DNA of 64,000 nt from Betaproteobacteria bacterium (GCA_016709965.1 JADJLT010000001.1:248001-312000), one strand, 5' to 3'; shown: positions 26,570 to 35,548, numbered from the stretch's first letter. Numbers and translations: made by a program. The notes: generated by a model from the letters alone, not told the origin.

Positions 26570-29505
26570 TTCCCGACTTCCTCCAATAACAGCAGGCGCC
26601 CATTGGCCGAACCATCGAGTGCAATCTGCCGCCAACGACAGATGTAAGTCGCATCATCAAGGGTAACCGGGAGTTTATTGTCACAAACCGTTGCTTCAGG
26701 CAAAACGGCCTCCAGGGAGGCCCCCGGAACCGCGCCACGGGCCGAAAATTTCTGCAAGGCCACATCATTGGCCAATGCGATCAGACCGTCATCATCTATG
26801 CCAAACACCGGCCACGGCATCTCGGTCAGGACCTGCTGCAGGAGCAAATATCCTTGTCGCTCCTGAGCCAGCAAAATCTTGTTCTCTTTCGCCAGACGTA
26901 TACGTTCTTCTTCAACCCGGACGAGCTCTCGCTCCGCTATCTCGACTTCATGCGACAAGCGGCTGTACTCATCCGAAATATATCGCCGGGAAAGCGCTTC
27001 TTCGACAATCAACTGCAATGCCCCTGCATCAATAGGCAAATGAATGACGCGATGAACCGCACCGGAACTGCTCAAGGCTGCGACCGGTTTGCGAGTCCAC
27101 TGCTTTTTGTCGGCGAGCAGGATACGCTCGCACTGCGGTTGCGACTGCGCCGCCTGAGCAATCAGCGCGACAGCATCGAAATCCTTGCGTGGCGCACCGC
27201 AGACCAGCACATCCACCAGGTTCCCGGAAAACCATTGCAGGGCCCCTTGCAGGTCAGGCGCAGAACAGACCCGGTGCCCTTCACGGACAAGCTTGGAAAT
27301 GACGCCCTCAAATCCGTCAACGGCGACAAACAATGCCATGGGCTTGCGGGTGCCGGAGCGCAACAGCGTCATAGGCAGACGTTTGTCGTTGCTCAACAAA
27401 TCGCTCATTCCCGACGCCGCGAGGGGGCGCGAGAAGAAATACCCCTGAATGACGTCGCACTGGTGAGAAATCAGCAGGGCCAGTTGTTCAGGCGTCTCGA
27501 CCCCTTCGGCGACAACCTTGAGTTTGAGGTGGTGCGCCATGGTGATAACGGCCCGGGTAATCGACGCATCGTCCGAATCAGCCGCAATATCCTGGACGAA
27601 GGAGCGATCAACCTTGACGGCATCCAGCGGGAACCGCTTCAGGTACGCCAGACTGGAATACCCAGTGCCGAAATCATCGAGTGAGATGGTGACCCCCATC
27701 TGCTTGAGCGCCGTCAAGGTGCGAATCGCCGCATCGGCGTTATGCATCAGCATGCTCTCGGTAATTTCAAGATCGAGGCAAGCCGGCGTCAGGCCGCTAT
27801 TTTGGAGGGTTGCTGCGACATCGGCGACCAGTGTATCGGACTGCAACTGGCGGGCCGAAAGATTGACTGAAATGCTGGGAATATCGAGCCCGGCGGCCTG
27901 CCATTCGACCGCCTGCCGGCAGGCCTCCTCCATCACCCAGCGCCCGACTTGGACGATCAGCCCTGTTTCTTCGAGCAGGGGAATGAACTGGTCGGGTGGC
28001 ACGATGCCCCGCCGCGGATGCTGCCAGCGAATCAAGGCCTCAGTACCGGTAATCCGTCCGTTGGCACAGCTGGCCTTGGGCTGATAGTGAAGAATGAATT
28101 CGTTACGCAGCATGGCATTGCGCAACTCGGTCTCCAGCAAGAGTCGACTGCGAATTTCGTCGTGCATGCCTGCTGAATAAAAATGGTAGCAGTTCCGCCC
28201 CTGATCGCGGGCATGGCGCACTGCAATTTCCGCATTGGACACCAGCTCATGAACGTCGCCACCGTCCTGCGGAAAAAAGACGATGCCCAGACTGGCGGTG
28301 GCGAAGACATCCTGCCCATCAACCCGTACCGGCATGATCAAAGTATCGATGATGCGACGCGCGACAATGCTCGCCTGCTGATTGTCTGCGACATCCGGCA
28401 ACAGCACGCCGAAGAGATCGCCACCCAGCCGTCCCAATAGATCGGAGTCGCGCAGCGATCCGGAGAGGCGGCCGGCCACCTGGCGCAGCAACTCGTCGCC
28501 CGAGGTATGGCCGAGCGTCTGGTTCAATTCACGGAAGCGGTCGATGTTGATGAGCATCAGGCTCAATGGCAGATTGTTCCGATTCGACAATGACAGCAGA
28601 CGCTGCACCTGATCGTAGAACATCAGCTGATTGGGCAGCGCCGTCAAGGCATCGAAATGCGCAAAATACGGAACCTTCCATTTATCGGCCAGCAGACTCG
28701 TGATATCGCTGGCCACACCACCGATGCTGACAATTGCGCCTTCCTCGTTGCGCACCGGGAAATTCCGGGCGTGCAACCAGCGCAAGCCTTCCCCCGGACG
28801 CTGGACGCGGAATTTGATGTCAAGCCCGCCCATTCGCCGTGCATGCATGGTCGCAACGACCCTGGCGCGGTCGTCCTCAAGCACATATTTCAGCCAGTCC
28901 TTGCTGTCAGCATAGAGCGCCTCGACGTAGCGCCCCCAAATCTGTTCGTAACCCTTGCTGATATACGTGACGCGCCAGGACTCGACATCAACCAGCCAGT
29001 AACATTCGGGAATATTGCTGGCCAATTGGAAAAAGCGGGCCACACCCTCGTCGATTCGATCAACACTTTCGGTACTGACCAGCGCCTGGTGCTCTTCATA
29101 AGAGAGCTGGATTCGTGTGCATTCGCGCTCAATAACGGCAAGCAGGCGACTCGGATTGCTCTTGAAGACAAAATCACAGGCGCCGTTTTCAAGCAATCCA
29201 AAAGGAAAATCCATCGACCCCCGGTCGACGGTCAAAATCACCGGGATGTGCGGCGCGATTTCCTGCAGCAGGTCGACGGCATCTTCCGGTGAAAACCCGG
29301 GCAAAGTGCAGCTCAGCAGAACCACATCCCATGTCTCGTCGCCGAGTGCGTCTTCAAGCGCTACACGCTGCGATATCTGCCGGGAATAGAGGCTATGCCC
29401 GCCCCCCTGAAGCGCATCCAGAAGACGCTGTCCGTCGCGGTCGACAGCTTCCAGCAGCAATACGCGCAGGATTGCCGTGCTATCGGAACGGACATCTTGA
29501 TCCAA
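26566..29505 (-). CDS. multidomain GGDEF-EAL protein with degenerate receiver and GGDLF site
   Basis: A 979-residue soluble protein. In order: a receiver-like domain in which the phospho-acceptor Asp is Ser65 (VVLLSCTLPG); PAS/PAC (FQLASNIPECYWLVDVESW, then the SIGGVASDIT end); GGDEF with GGDLF in place of GGDEF although the RxxD site is kept (RDSD); EAL with intact EALIRW, ITESMLM and DDFGTGYSS; a second receiver-like region; a coiled coil; and a PAS-like C-terminus. The cyclase is probably inactive, so a phosphodiesterase is predicted. Translation seems to start at TTG with a GGGAG box upstream. It heads the operon with the 106-residue and HDOD genes. Confidence 0.85.
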   Translation of the reverse strand: MDQDVRSDSTAILRVLLLEAVDRDGQRLLDALQGGGHSLYSRQISQRVALEDALGDETWDVVLLSCTLPGFSPEDAVDLLQEIAPHIPVILTVDRGSMDFPFGLLENGACDFVFKSNPSRLLAVIERECTRIQLSYEEHQALVSTESVDRIDEGVARFFQLASNIPECYWLVDVESWRVTYISKGYEQIWGRYVEALYADSKDWLKYVLEDDRARVVATMHARRMGGLDIKFRVQRPGEGLRWLHARNFPVRNEEGAIVSIGGVASDITSLLADKWKVPYFAHFDALTALPNQLMFYDQVQRLLSLSNRNNLPLSLMLINIDRFRELNQTLGHTSGDELLRQVAGRLSGSLRDSDLLGRLGGDLFGVLLPDVADNQQASIVARRIIDTLIMPVRVDGQDVFATASLGIVFFPQDGGDVHELVSNAEIAVRHARDQGRNCYHFYSAGMHDEIRSRLLLETELRNAMLRNEFILHYQPKASCANGRITGTEALIRWQHPRRGIVPPDQFIPLLEETGLIVQVGRWVMEEACRQAVEWQAAGLDIPSISVNLSARQLQSDTLVADVAATLQNSGLTPACLDLEITESMLMHNADAAIRTLTALKQMGVTISLDDFGTGYSSLAYLKRFPLDAVKVDRSFVQDIAADSDDASITRAVITMAHHLKLKVVAEGVETPEQLALLISHQCDVIQGYFFSRPLAASGMSDLLSNDKRLPMTLLRSGTRKPMALFVAVDGFEGVISKLVREGHRVCSAPDLQGALQWFSGNLVDVLVCGAPRKDFDAVALIAQAAQSQPQCERILLADKKQWTRKPVAALSSSGAVHRVIHLPIDAGALQLIVEEALSRRYISDEYSRLSHEVEIAERELVRVEEERIRLAKENKILLAQERQGYLLLQQVLTEMPWPVFGIDDDGLIALANDVALQKFSARGAVPGASLEAVLPEATVCDNKLPVTLDDATYICRWRQIALDGSANGRLLLLEEVGK

Positions 29506-29710
29506 AAAAGTCTCCCAGTTGGCCCAGCGGTATGCCCCGCCGAAAGCATCTAAATTATTCGGTTCATTGCCTTAACTGTTATTACCGACATCTGGCGCAA
29601 AAACTTTAGGAAGAAACTGGACGCGGGGACAAATTCTCGAAAACCGCCACAGACAAATGGCATACCCGGTGCCACGAATCTATCTTTCATGAAAGGACAC
29701 AGCGCCATGA

Positions 29711-29747
29711 TTTCTCGTTTTGGCTGTTTTTCCCGGTTGACCGTGGC
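29711..29747 (-). repeat. dispersed CGGTCAACCGG element, copy 5
   Basis: On the minus strand it reads GCCACGGTCAACCGGG, then AAAAACAGCCAAAACGAGAA. Just upstream on the same strand lies a sequence shared with the ppsA tail. Confidence 0.75.
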
Positions 29748-29770
29748 ACGAAGAAAGCCTCTTGAGGTGC

Positions 29771-29801
29771 AGCAAACACGGCCAAGGCAGAAACTGGCCT
29801 T
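29771..29801 (-). repeat. copy of the ppsA 3'-end flanking sequence
   Basis: On the minus strand, AAGGCC, TTTCTGCCTTGGCCGT and TTGCT match 35610-35641, where they form the last ppsA codons and following bases. They precede a repeat copy in both places, here with about 23 extra bases containing a CCTC-AA-GAGG hairpin in between. Confidence 0.6.
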
Positions 29802-29954
29802 CAAAGCGAGTTATCCAATCAATTTCTCCGAAAACTGACATTAAATGGTGGCATTCGTCATGGATAGAGCAGTATTTTGCTACAAATCATTACTTTTCAC
29901 GCCGCTCTGTGGTCTAGACTTTCAGTTCCATCAAACATCAACCGGAGTGGAGAT

Positions 29955-30365
29955 ATGGCCAACAAGAAAATTGAGGACGTTGAAGGAATCGGACCTGCAA
30001 TCGGCGAAAAACTGCGCAACGCCGGCATCAAGGACACGGACACCCTGCTCGCCAACTGCTGCACGCCCAAGCAACGCAAGGACCTGGCCGCAAAAGCCGG
30101 GCTGACAGACACACAAATTCTGAAGTTCGCCAACATGGTCGATCTTTACCGGATCAACGGCATTGGCTCCGAGTATGCCGAACTTCTCGAAGCCGCCGGC
30201 GTGGACACCGTCCCCGCCCTGGCACGGCGCAACGCCACCAACCTGGCGGCCGCGCTGGCCGAGGTCAACGAGCAGAAGAAGCTGACCCGCCGCGTGCCCC
30301 CCGAAGCTGACGTCACCAAATGGATCGATCAGGCCAAGGAACTGCCGCGCATGCTGGAATATTGA
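29955..30365 (+). CDS. DUF4332 helix-hairpin-helix protein
   Basis: A 136-residue soluble protein (MANKKIEDVEGIGPAIGEKL, then RINGIGSEYAELLEAAGVDTV, then LARRNATNLAAALAEVNEQ). It contains two helix-hairpin-helix-like units (EGIGPAIGEKL and NGIGSEYAELL) typical of DUF4332, implying nucleic-acid contact, although the function is unknown. The ATG at 29955 has a GGAGAT box. It ends at the left border of the island. Confidence 0.85.
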   Translation: MANKKIEDVEGIGPAIGEKLRNAGIKDTDTLLANCCTPKQRKDLAAKAGLTDTQILKFANMVDLYRINGIGSEYAELLEAAGVDTVPALARRNATNLAAALAEVNEQKKLTRRVPPEADVTKWIDQAKELPRMLEY

Positions 30366-30386
30366 TTCGACGTTGGCACAAAAAGC

Positions 30387-30417
30387 GAAAAGGCCGGGAT
30401 CTCTCCAAGCCGGTAAC
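30387..30417 (+). repeat. left inverted hairpin bounding the island
   Basis: GAAAAGGCCGGGA, then TCTCTCC, then AAGCCGGTAAC. The two arms recur in inverted orientation at 35549-35580. It can fold as a hairpin, and on the minus strand it is followed by a T-tract, so it would terminate transcripts leaving the island leftwards. Confidence 0.6.
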
Positions 30418-30467
30418 CAATAGTGTTTAAATTCTCGCTAACCTAGAAAAATCAACATTTTAGCCAC

Positions 30468-30500
30468 CGAAGGGAACCCAAGCGGTTCCCTTCGCTTTTT
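30468..30500 (+). terminator. strong rho-independent terminator
   Basis: CGAAGGGAACC-CAAGC-GGTTCCCTTCG is a perfect 11-bp stem followed by CTTTTT. It lies about 100 bp past the DUF4332 stop, just inside the left island border. Confidence 0.85.
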
Positions 30501-30610
30501 GGCGACACTGCCGTCCGCTCTCGTCCCGCCATCGCATCATATCTTTCGATGCCAATCGACTGTTTTAGGGTTCGCGCTTAAACTACCGCATCGATAGAGG
30601 GAGATGCAAC

Positions 30611-31759
30611 ATGGCGTTGGGGCAGGACATCGAAGACATTAGGGTTGGAATCAAGGCAGGCCGCTTTTCCAACGAGGCTTCCGTATCGCAGGGCATCGTG
30701 ATGCGGATTCTCCACTCTCTCGGCTGGCCGACCTACGATACCCGCGTCGTGTGTCCCGAGTATTCGCTGGCAGGCCGCCGCGTCGATTTCGCCCTGTGCC
30801 ATCCAGCGGGCAAGCCCATCGCCTTCATCGAGGTCAAGCAGATAGGCCAGAGCGACGGGGCAGAGCGACAGCTATTCGAATATGCATTTCATGCTGGCGT
30901 GCCGATGGCGATACTGACTGACGGGCAGGAGTGGAATTTCTTCCTTCCTGCCGAGCAGGGCGACTATGGCGAGCGGCGGGTGTATAAGCTGGACATCGTC
31001 GAGCGGGCCGTAGAGGAATGCACCGCCCGCCTCGAACGTTATTTGCGCCATGACGCCATCGCTTCTGGAGCGGCAATCGGCGCCGCCCGCGAAGATTATC
31101 GGAATGTCTCCAAGGAGCGCCAAATCCGTTCAACCCTGCCTGTCGCTTGGGAGCGGCTGGTCGAGGAGGAGGATGAGATGCTTTTGGAGATCATCGCCGA
31201 CAAGGTGGAGAACCTTTGCGGCTTCAAGCCCGATCCCGATAGCGTCGCGCTGTTCCTCAAAGCCAAGACCAAGGGCGCCGTCGCTCTCGATACCATCCCG
31301 CCGCGTCTCGCTCCCGCTCGCCAAGCGGTATCGCCTATCGCTGTCCAACCAGCTCTCGCTCCTGTCCATATTCCTGCGGCGTCTCCGCAGCTGCGGCAAG
31401 GCGCCGCCTTCCCCGCATCCATCGGCTTCACTCTGGATGGACGTCATCATTCGGGGCGCAACGCCTGCGATGTGATGATCAAGGTGTTCGAGGCCTTGGC
31501 AGAGAAGGATAGCTCCTTCCCTGAACGCTTCGCCGCCCTGCCCAAGCACGGTCGAACCCGCCGTTACCTATCCCGCACCGCCGAAGAGCTCTATCCAGGG
31601 CGTCCCGATTTGTGCCGAGAGCATTCGACGAAGCTGAACGCTGGCTGGTGGGTTAGCACGAACCATAGCCGCGCGACCATTGGACGCATCATCGAGATGG
31701 CCTGCAATGTGGTCGGGCTTCAGTTCGGCTCTGACCTATCCGCCAATCTTGGAGATTGA
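30611..31759 (+). CDS. solo PD-(D/E)XK nuclease-like protein (HsdR N-terminal type)
   Basis: A 382-residue protein. Residues about 20-150 match the N-terminal nuclease domain of type I restriction HsdR subunits, with the core Asp59 in RRVDFAL and the E-x-K pair Glu74/Lys76 in AFIEVKQ. A linker rich in Pro/Ala (about 235-265) leads to a C-terminal domain of about 115 residues (GFTLDGRHHSGRNACDVMIK, then HSTKLNAGWWVSTNHS) resembling small domains found on other restriction-type proteins. No helicase, methylase or specificity gene accompanies it. It may cut or bind nucleic acid in defence, as inference. An AGAGGGAGA box precedes the ATG. Confidence 0.75.
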   Translation: MALGQDIEDIRVGIKAGRFSNEASVSQGIVMRILHSLGWPTYDTRVVCPEYSLAGRRVDFALCHPAGKPIAFIEVKQIGQSDGAERQLFEYAFHAGVPMAILTDGQEWNFFLPAEQGDYGERRVYKLDIVERAVEECTARLERYLRHDAIASGAAIGAAREDYRNVSKERQIRSTLPVAWERLVEEEDEMLLEIIADKVENLCGFKPDPDSVALFLKAKTKGAVALDTIPPRLAPARQAVSPIAVQPALAPVHIPAASPQLRQGAAFPASIGFTLDGRHHSGRNACDVMIKVFEALAEKDSSFPERFAALPKHGRTRRYLSRTAEELYPGRPDLCREHSTKLNAGWWVSTNHSRATIGRIIEMACNVVGLQFGSDLSANLGD

Positions 31760-32022
31760 CACTTGATTACAAGGGAAATGCAACCCGCGCAACTGAGGTA
31801 GATTTGCCATGAGATTTCCAGATAGCTTGTGCCAGCTAAGCACTATAAACATTGATCTCGTCAAGATATATGTAAATCATCGAGAATCAACATTTAAGCG
31901 TATGTCGTCGTTTTTATCGGTTTTCAAGCAAGCCGATTTATTGGTTTTCTGTGGCGGTTTCTTTGATGCCAATCCAGAAGACGGTTTCTGCTCGTAATCA
32001 ACAATCGTGTTTTGGCTTACAT
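31760..32022. other. gene-free AT-rich stretch
   Basis: This lies between the convergent nuclease-like and membrane-protein genes. A 62-codon frame at 31809-31997 has no recognisable similarity or clear ribosome site and is not called. Confidence 0.45.
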
Positions 32023-32652
32023 TTATTTCGCATTCGCCAATTTTTGCGGTCTTGAATCAGCTGTCCCGCTTCCATGTTTTAAACCTGTCTCTGTCGGCTT
32101 GATCATTGAATAAAAATCGCGATCTTTTATCAAGATAGCGCCAATAAGAATTCCAATGATCAACACCCCAACGAACATTATGGCACCGTAGTTGTTCAGA
32201 CTGCCATAGGTGCCGTCCCGATTATCACTTCCACTGTTTTCTCTCAAAAGGCGTTGACCATTCGTTTGCGGAAATAAGTATCTGACAATTGCAATAATAG
32301 CGACGCCTGCCTGCGCAACCGTTCCTGCTATAAGTGCGATAATCACTTTTTCCGTAATTACCCTTGCTTCCGCGCTCTCATATTCCTTGAAAATTAGAAT
32401 CACATCAAAAAGCGACAACAATGTTATAAGGAAAATAACCCATAGGTTTAGGCGAGAGAAAATCAGCTTCACCTCTTTAGCAATCTCAAGCCTGAGACCG
32501 CTATCTGCTCTCATCCCATCAGCCGCAGCATTCAGCATATTGGCTTTTGCTTCGGAAACAATCGATTTTCTAGTTGGAAATGGGGATATCGACTGCTCGA
32601 GGCTATCGAGACCCCCACCATTTTCCGGAATGCCATCATCCTTATTAGGCAT
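32023..32652 (-). CDS. three-helix membrane protein of unknown function
   Basis: A 209-residue protein I do not recognise. A polar N-terminal region of about 65 residues is followed by membrane segments LNLWVIFLITLLSLFDVILI, VIIALIAGTVAQAGVAIIAI and NYGAIMFVGVLIIGILIGAI, then a polar tail of about 35 residues. No enzymatic motif is seen. Base composition is AT-rich compared with core genes, suggesting transfer. The start overlaps the stop of the 72-residue gene upstream by 8 bp, so the two are coupled. The arrangement of a small soluble protein plus a membrane protein resembles two-gene effector modules, but this is speculation. Confidence 0.65.
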   Translation of the reverse strand: MPNKDDGIPENGGGLDSLEQSISPFPTRKSIVSEAKANMLNAAADGMRADSGLRLEIAKEVKLIFSRLNLWVIFLITLLSLFDVILIFKEYESAEARVITEKVIIALIAGTVAQAGVAIIAIVRYLFPQTNGQRLLRENSGSDNRDGTYGSLNNYGAIMFVGVLIIGILIGAILIKDRDFYSMIKPTETGLKHGSGTADSRPQKLANAK

Positions 32653-32863
32653 TTATTTTCTCAAATGCTCTTATTGGTATATGCTTGTTTTCATGTTGGC
32701 GATCATTAACGATAATTGTGCCGTCGGTTTGCCTGTATCGCTCAAGGTATTCGAATAAAAATATGGATTTCTCAAGTGCGTCTCGCACATCCACAGCGTA
32801 ACCCTTGTTAACCAGATCACGAAGTATGTCTGTGTCGATCTCAAATATTTCTTTCATCTTCAT
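32645..32863 (-). CDS. 72-residue protein coupled to the membrane protein
   Basis: A small acidic protein (MKMKEIFEIDTDILRDLVNK, then DALEKSIFLFEYLERYRQTD, then TIIVND). The helical middle followed by a beta-like GTIIVND segment recalls small ribbon-helix-helix-like accessory proteins, but I cannot assign a family. A GGAGAT box precedes the ATG at 32863. It is the first gene of a two-gene unit in AT-rich DNA, divergent from the broken zinc-ribbon gene. Confidence 0.6.
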   Translation of the reverse strand: MKMKEIFEIDTDILRDLVNKGYAVDVRDALEKSIFLFEYLERYRQTDGTIIVNDRQHENKHIPIRAFEKINA

Positions 32864-33129
32864 CTCCTTTTTGCTCTTATTATCTCAAACAGATGATTTA
32901 TATATAGCGCCACCGGTCTGGTGATCGATATATGTATATCGCGGCGTCAACACATACAAAGGCCGCTCGTCTAATAATCTTAAATTTTAATTTTGAACAT
33001 TTCCAGGTTGTGCGACAAACGGAATGCTCGTGCATCAATAATCTAACCTATTGAAATTAATAATTTTATTTCAGCTTGATTTAATGCATTTTAGGCACCA
33101 TTATTTGTTCACTTATAAGGTGCCAATCG
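32864..33129. other. AT-rich divergent intergenic region
   Basis: A very AT-rich stretch between the membrane-protein unit and the zinc-ribbon pseudogene. It probably holds promoters in both directions; no specific site is assigned. Confidence 0.5.
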
Positions 33130-33611
33130 ATGAATAATAAAAAATTCAGATGACAAATCGAAAGATATTGAGGATCTGAAAGCTCTGCTGAATCACCCAA
33201 AGGCTGACGCGGCGACCAAAAAATTGATCGAACGGGAGATCGTAAATATCCATGCGTGCTCGAAGGGCGAGGCGGAAGCTTTGGCCAAGGAGATTGCCAG
33301 CCACCACAAGCCAGCGAAGTTCGACTGGGCAGCGAAGTTCGGGCTGCAAGCGGAGGCGGTTAAGACGGCGGCACCCCAAAAGCCCGACGGCGGAATCAAG
33401 GCGGCGCAGCCTACGCCGAAGAAAGAGCCCTTGCCCGCTCCATCAACAGAGCCTGAACCTAAGAGGGACAGCAAGCAAAAGCAGAAACTTGCCTCCTGCT
33501 CTTGCGGGGAAACGGTCGCTCAGAATGTCGCCCGATTCTGCTGGTTCAACAAGGCAAGATTTGGCGGGGACATCCTGCATCCCTTGCCAAGAGAAGGTCG
33601 GCAAGGGATGA
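33130..33611 (+). pseudogene. small zinc-ribbon protein broken by two single-base indels
   Basis: The ATG at 33130 reads MNNKKF and stops after seven codons. Adding one A to the A6 run at 33139-33144 continues into an open frame (DDKSKDIEDLKALLNHPKAD, then HHKPAKFDWAAKFGL, then a Pro/Lys-rich linker). Near the end, removing one G from the GGGG run near 33555-33559 continues into SCIPCQEKVGKG and a stop at 33611. The restored protein of about 160 residues would end in a zinc ribbon (CSC, FC, CIPC). Both breaks are in homopolymers. The function is unknown. It is convergent with the transposase-like pseudogene. Confidence 0.6.
33578..33610 (+). terminator. hairpin at the end of two convergent genes
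   Basis: CATCCCTTGCC-loop-GGCAAGGGATG is a perfect 11-bp stem. It covers the last codons of the zinc-ribbon gene and abuts the end of the transposase-like gene. No T-tract follows, so termination is not certain. Confidence 0.5.
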
Positions 33612-33612
33612 A

Positions 33613-35481
33613 TCAGCCCGCCCTGAAATTCAGAATATCCTCATAGGTCATCACCCTGTCCGCCAGTTGCAGCCGCATGGCGGGCGTCGTCTTCTTCTCG
33701 CTCTTTTTCAGGTCGGGCGGCGTCCAGACGAAATTGTGGCAAGCCCGAAGGATGGTCAGCAGCTTCTGAATATGTTCAGGACGGTAGGCCGAGTAGGCGT
33801 AATAACTGCGGCCGACGCTGGCCGAGATGACGGGGCGTTCCAGCATTGTGCAGTGGCGACGGATGCGGTTGAAGAAGCTGTCGGTCTGATGCAGGGAGAC
33901 GCGGCGGTGAAGCTTGGCCAGATGTTCGAGCTCGTAGTCGCCTAGGTCAGTCAGCATGCAGCTCGCCTTGTCAGGTTCGCTCATCGTGGGCAGGGGATGG
34001 GCAACCCAACGGTCCTTCCATTTTCCGATTTCCCGCGCCGCCCTGATCTGATCCATGAGCATCAGGGTTTTAACCTCATCATCGTCCATTTCAGGGTGGC
34101 GCTCCGCGTATTCCTTGAACAGCTTCTTGCTGGCGGCGATGAGCCTCCGCTTAGCGTCGACGGTCAGCTCTTTTTCAATGCGAACATAGAAGGCGTCGAC
34201 CTCGCGGTCCTTGATGCGCCTCTCGAATGCAGCGAGGCAAGCCGCCCTCATTCCAGAGTCCTGGTCGAGATAGAAGCGAACCTTCTCAGCCTTCGCGAAC
34301 AGCCGCTCTAAACGCATGAAAGCCCCATAGAGCGTGTATTCGGAATGGACGAGCACCCCTGACTTCGGCAGGTCCTTGTCGTTGTCGATGAACTCCGAGG
34401 ATTCGACATTGGCTTTTTCTCGGCGTATTGGTATTGGCAGCTGATGTCGTCCGTCAGCGTCCAGCCGCTTTTCTTCCTGACCGATTCAGCTGCCGCCCGA
34501 GCGAAATCCTGCCGCAGCCAGAGCCGAGCGAACTTGCGGTGCGGGGCCGGCAGCGCTCCGTCTCCTGTCCGCTTGGCGACCGTCTCAACCCAATCGGGAT
34601 CGATCTCGTGGTCGAAGTTCGTGTGCATGCCGAAGCAGTAGCCGGTGAAGTTGTCGGTGGCGGCCACGGCATGCAGAATGACATTCGCCTTGGTTTCCCG
34701 CTTCTTCCAGTTGCAGGCGTATTCCTGCCTGTCGACGCCGACCGCGAGGCGGCGGATGCTCATCTCGGGAAGCCTTCCCTCGTAATGAGCGAGGAATGCG
34801 AGAGCCTGCCGATAGATGAAGTCGATTCGGTCGTATAGAACCTTGCCCGAAATCATCTCAACCTCGCGGATTCGACGCAGCGGCATCTTGTTGACCAGCT
34901 GCTTGAAAATGGCGAGGTCGGATCCTTGTCGAGCTTGCGCCGCGCTGTCGGGTCGAAATCGTCGGGCTTGACGGAGAAGGTCTTGCCGCAGCCTTCCGCG
35001 CGGCAGCGGTAGCGTTTTGAGCCGCTCTTGGTCGTTCCGAAGGCGTAGTAGGCGCCCTCCGTGGAGATGCCTCGGCGATGGTTCTCGCAATCGACCTCAG
35101 GACACGACGGCTCGGGAAAGGTCTCCTTGGTCAGGCGCCACGCTTCCTCGAAGATGCCTTGATTGCTCTTCAAGGGGAATTGCTCATTGCAGGTGTTGCA
35201 GCGGGCGTCAGGGGGCCCTTTGCCGCTGGCGACGACGGTATAGCGGTTATTCGCCCCGCGGCCGCGCTTGGATTCCATCTCGACGGGGATGCCGAAATTG
35301 GGGCAGGACGGGTTCTTGCAGAAATTGACGTTGACGTCGGCGTATGCGACAGGGACACGGGGAGTATTTTTCGCTTCGGCTGCTTCGGAGCAGCCTCTGC
35401 TATGCAGGACGGATCATATGGCTCGTCGAACGGATGGTCATGTTCTTGTTGTTCTTCAACGGCTTGCGGTTTGTGTTCCAT
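33613..35481 (-). pseudogene. zinc-ribbon transposase-like protein broken by three frameshifts
   Basis: One protein of about 620 residues is spread over three reading-frame changes. The N-terminus MEHKPQAVEEQQEHDHPFD starts at 35481. After a shift near 35370-35420, zinc-binding segments follow (FCKNPSCPNFG, ARCNTCNEQF, EVDCENH, RYRCRAEGCGKTFSVK). A shift near 34915-34930 leads to RRLAVGVDRQEYACNW and HAVAATDNFTGY. A shift at the T5 run 34414-34418 leads to VRFYLDQDSGMRAA and the end at 33613. The zinc ribbons and spaced Asp residues resemble InsA-type DNA-binding plus a DDE transposase core; the exact family is not assigned. Confidence 0.6.
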
Positions 35482-35491
35482 GCTTAATCCC

Positions 35492-35531
35492 GAGAGTGAG
35501 CCCACAACGGAATTGTAGGGCGCTCACTCTC
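35492..35531 (-). repeat. 10-bp perfect inverted repeat upstream of the transposase-like gene
   Basis: GAGAGTGAGC (35492-35501) and GCTCACTCTC (35522-35531) flank a 20-base spacer, directly before the start of the broken gene. It could be an operator, a promoter hairpin or an element end. Confidence 0.5.
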
Positions 35532-35548
35532 AGTTTTCAACAAATACA

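Larger units (their letters stand above)
29506..29954. other. gene-free stretch with repeat copy 5 and a ppsA-tail-like sequence
   Basis: No supported coding region lies between the divergent GGDEF-EAL and DUF4332 genes. It carries repeat copy 5 and a 31-base match to the sequence at the ppsA 3' end. Confidence 0.55.

Noticed and set aside
29550..29804. 84-codon minus-strand frame containing TVNREK
   Set aside because: It simply reads through repeat copy 5 and has no other protein-like features; treated as intergenic.
31809..31997. 62-codon frame in the island after the nuclease-like gene
   Set aside because: No ribosome site, no recognisable similarity, AT-rich DNA where short frames are expected.
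33613..35481. Programmed frameshifting to make one long protein
   Set aside because: Three separate shifts, with no visible slippery heptamer and downstream structure at each, fit decay or sequence error better.
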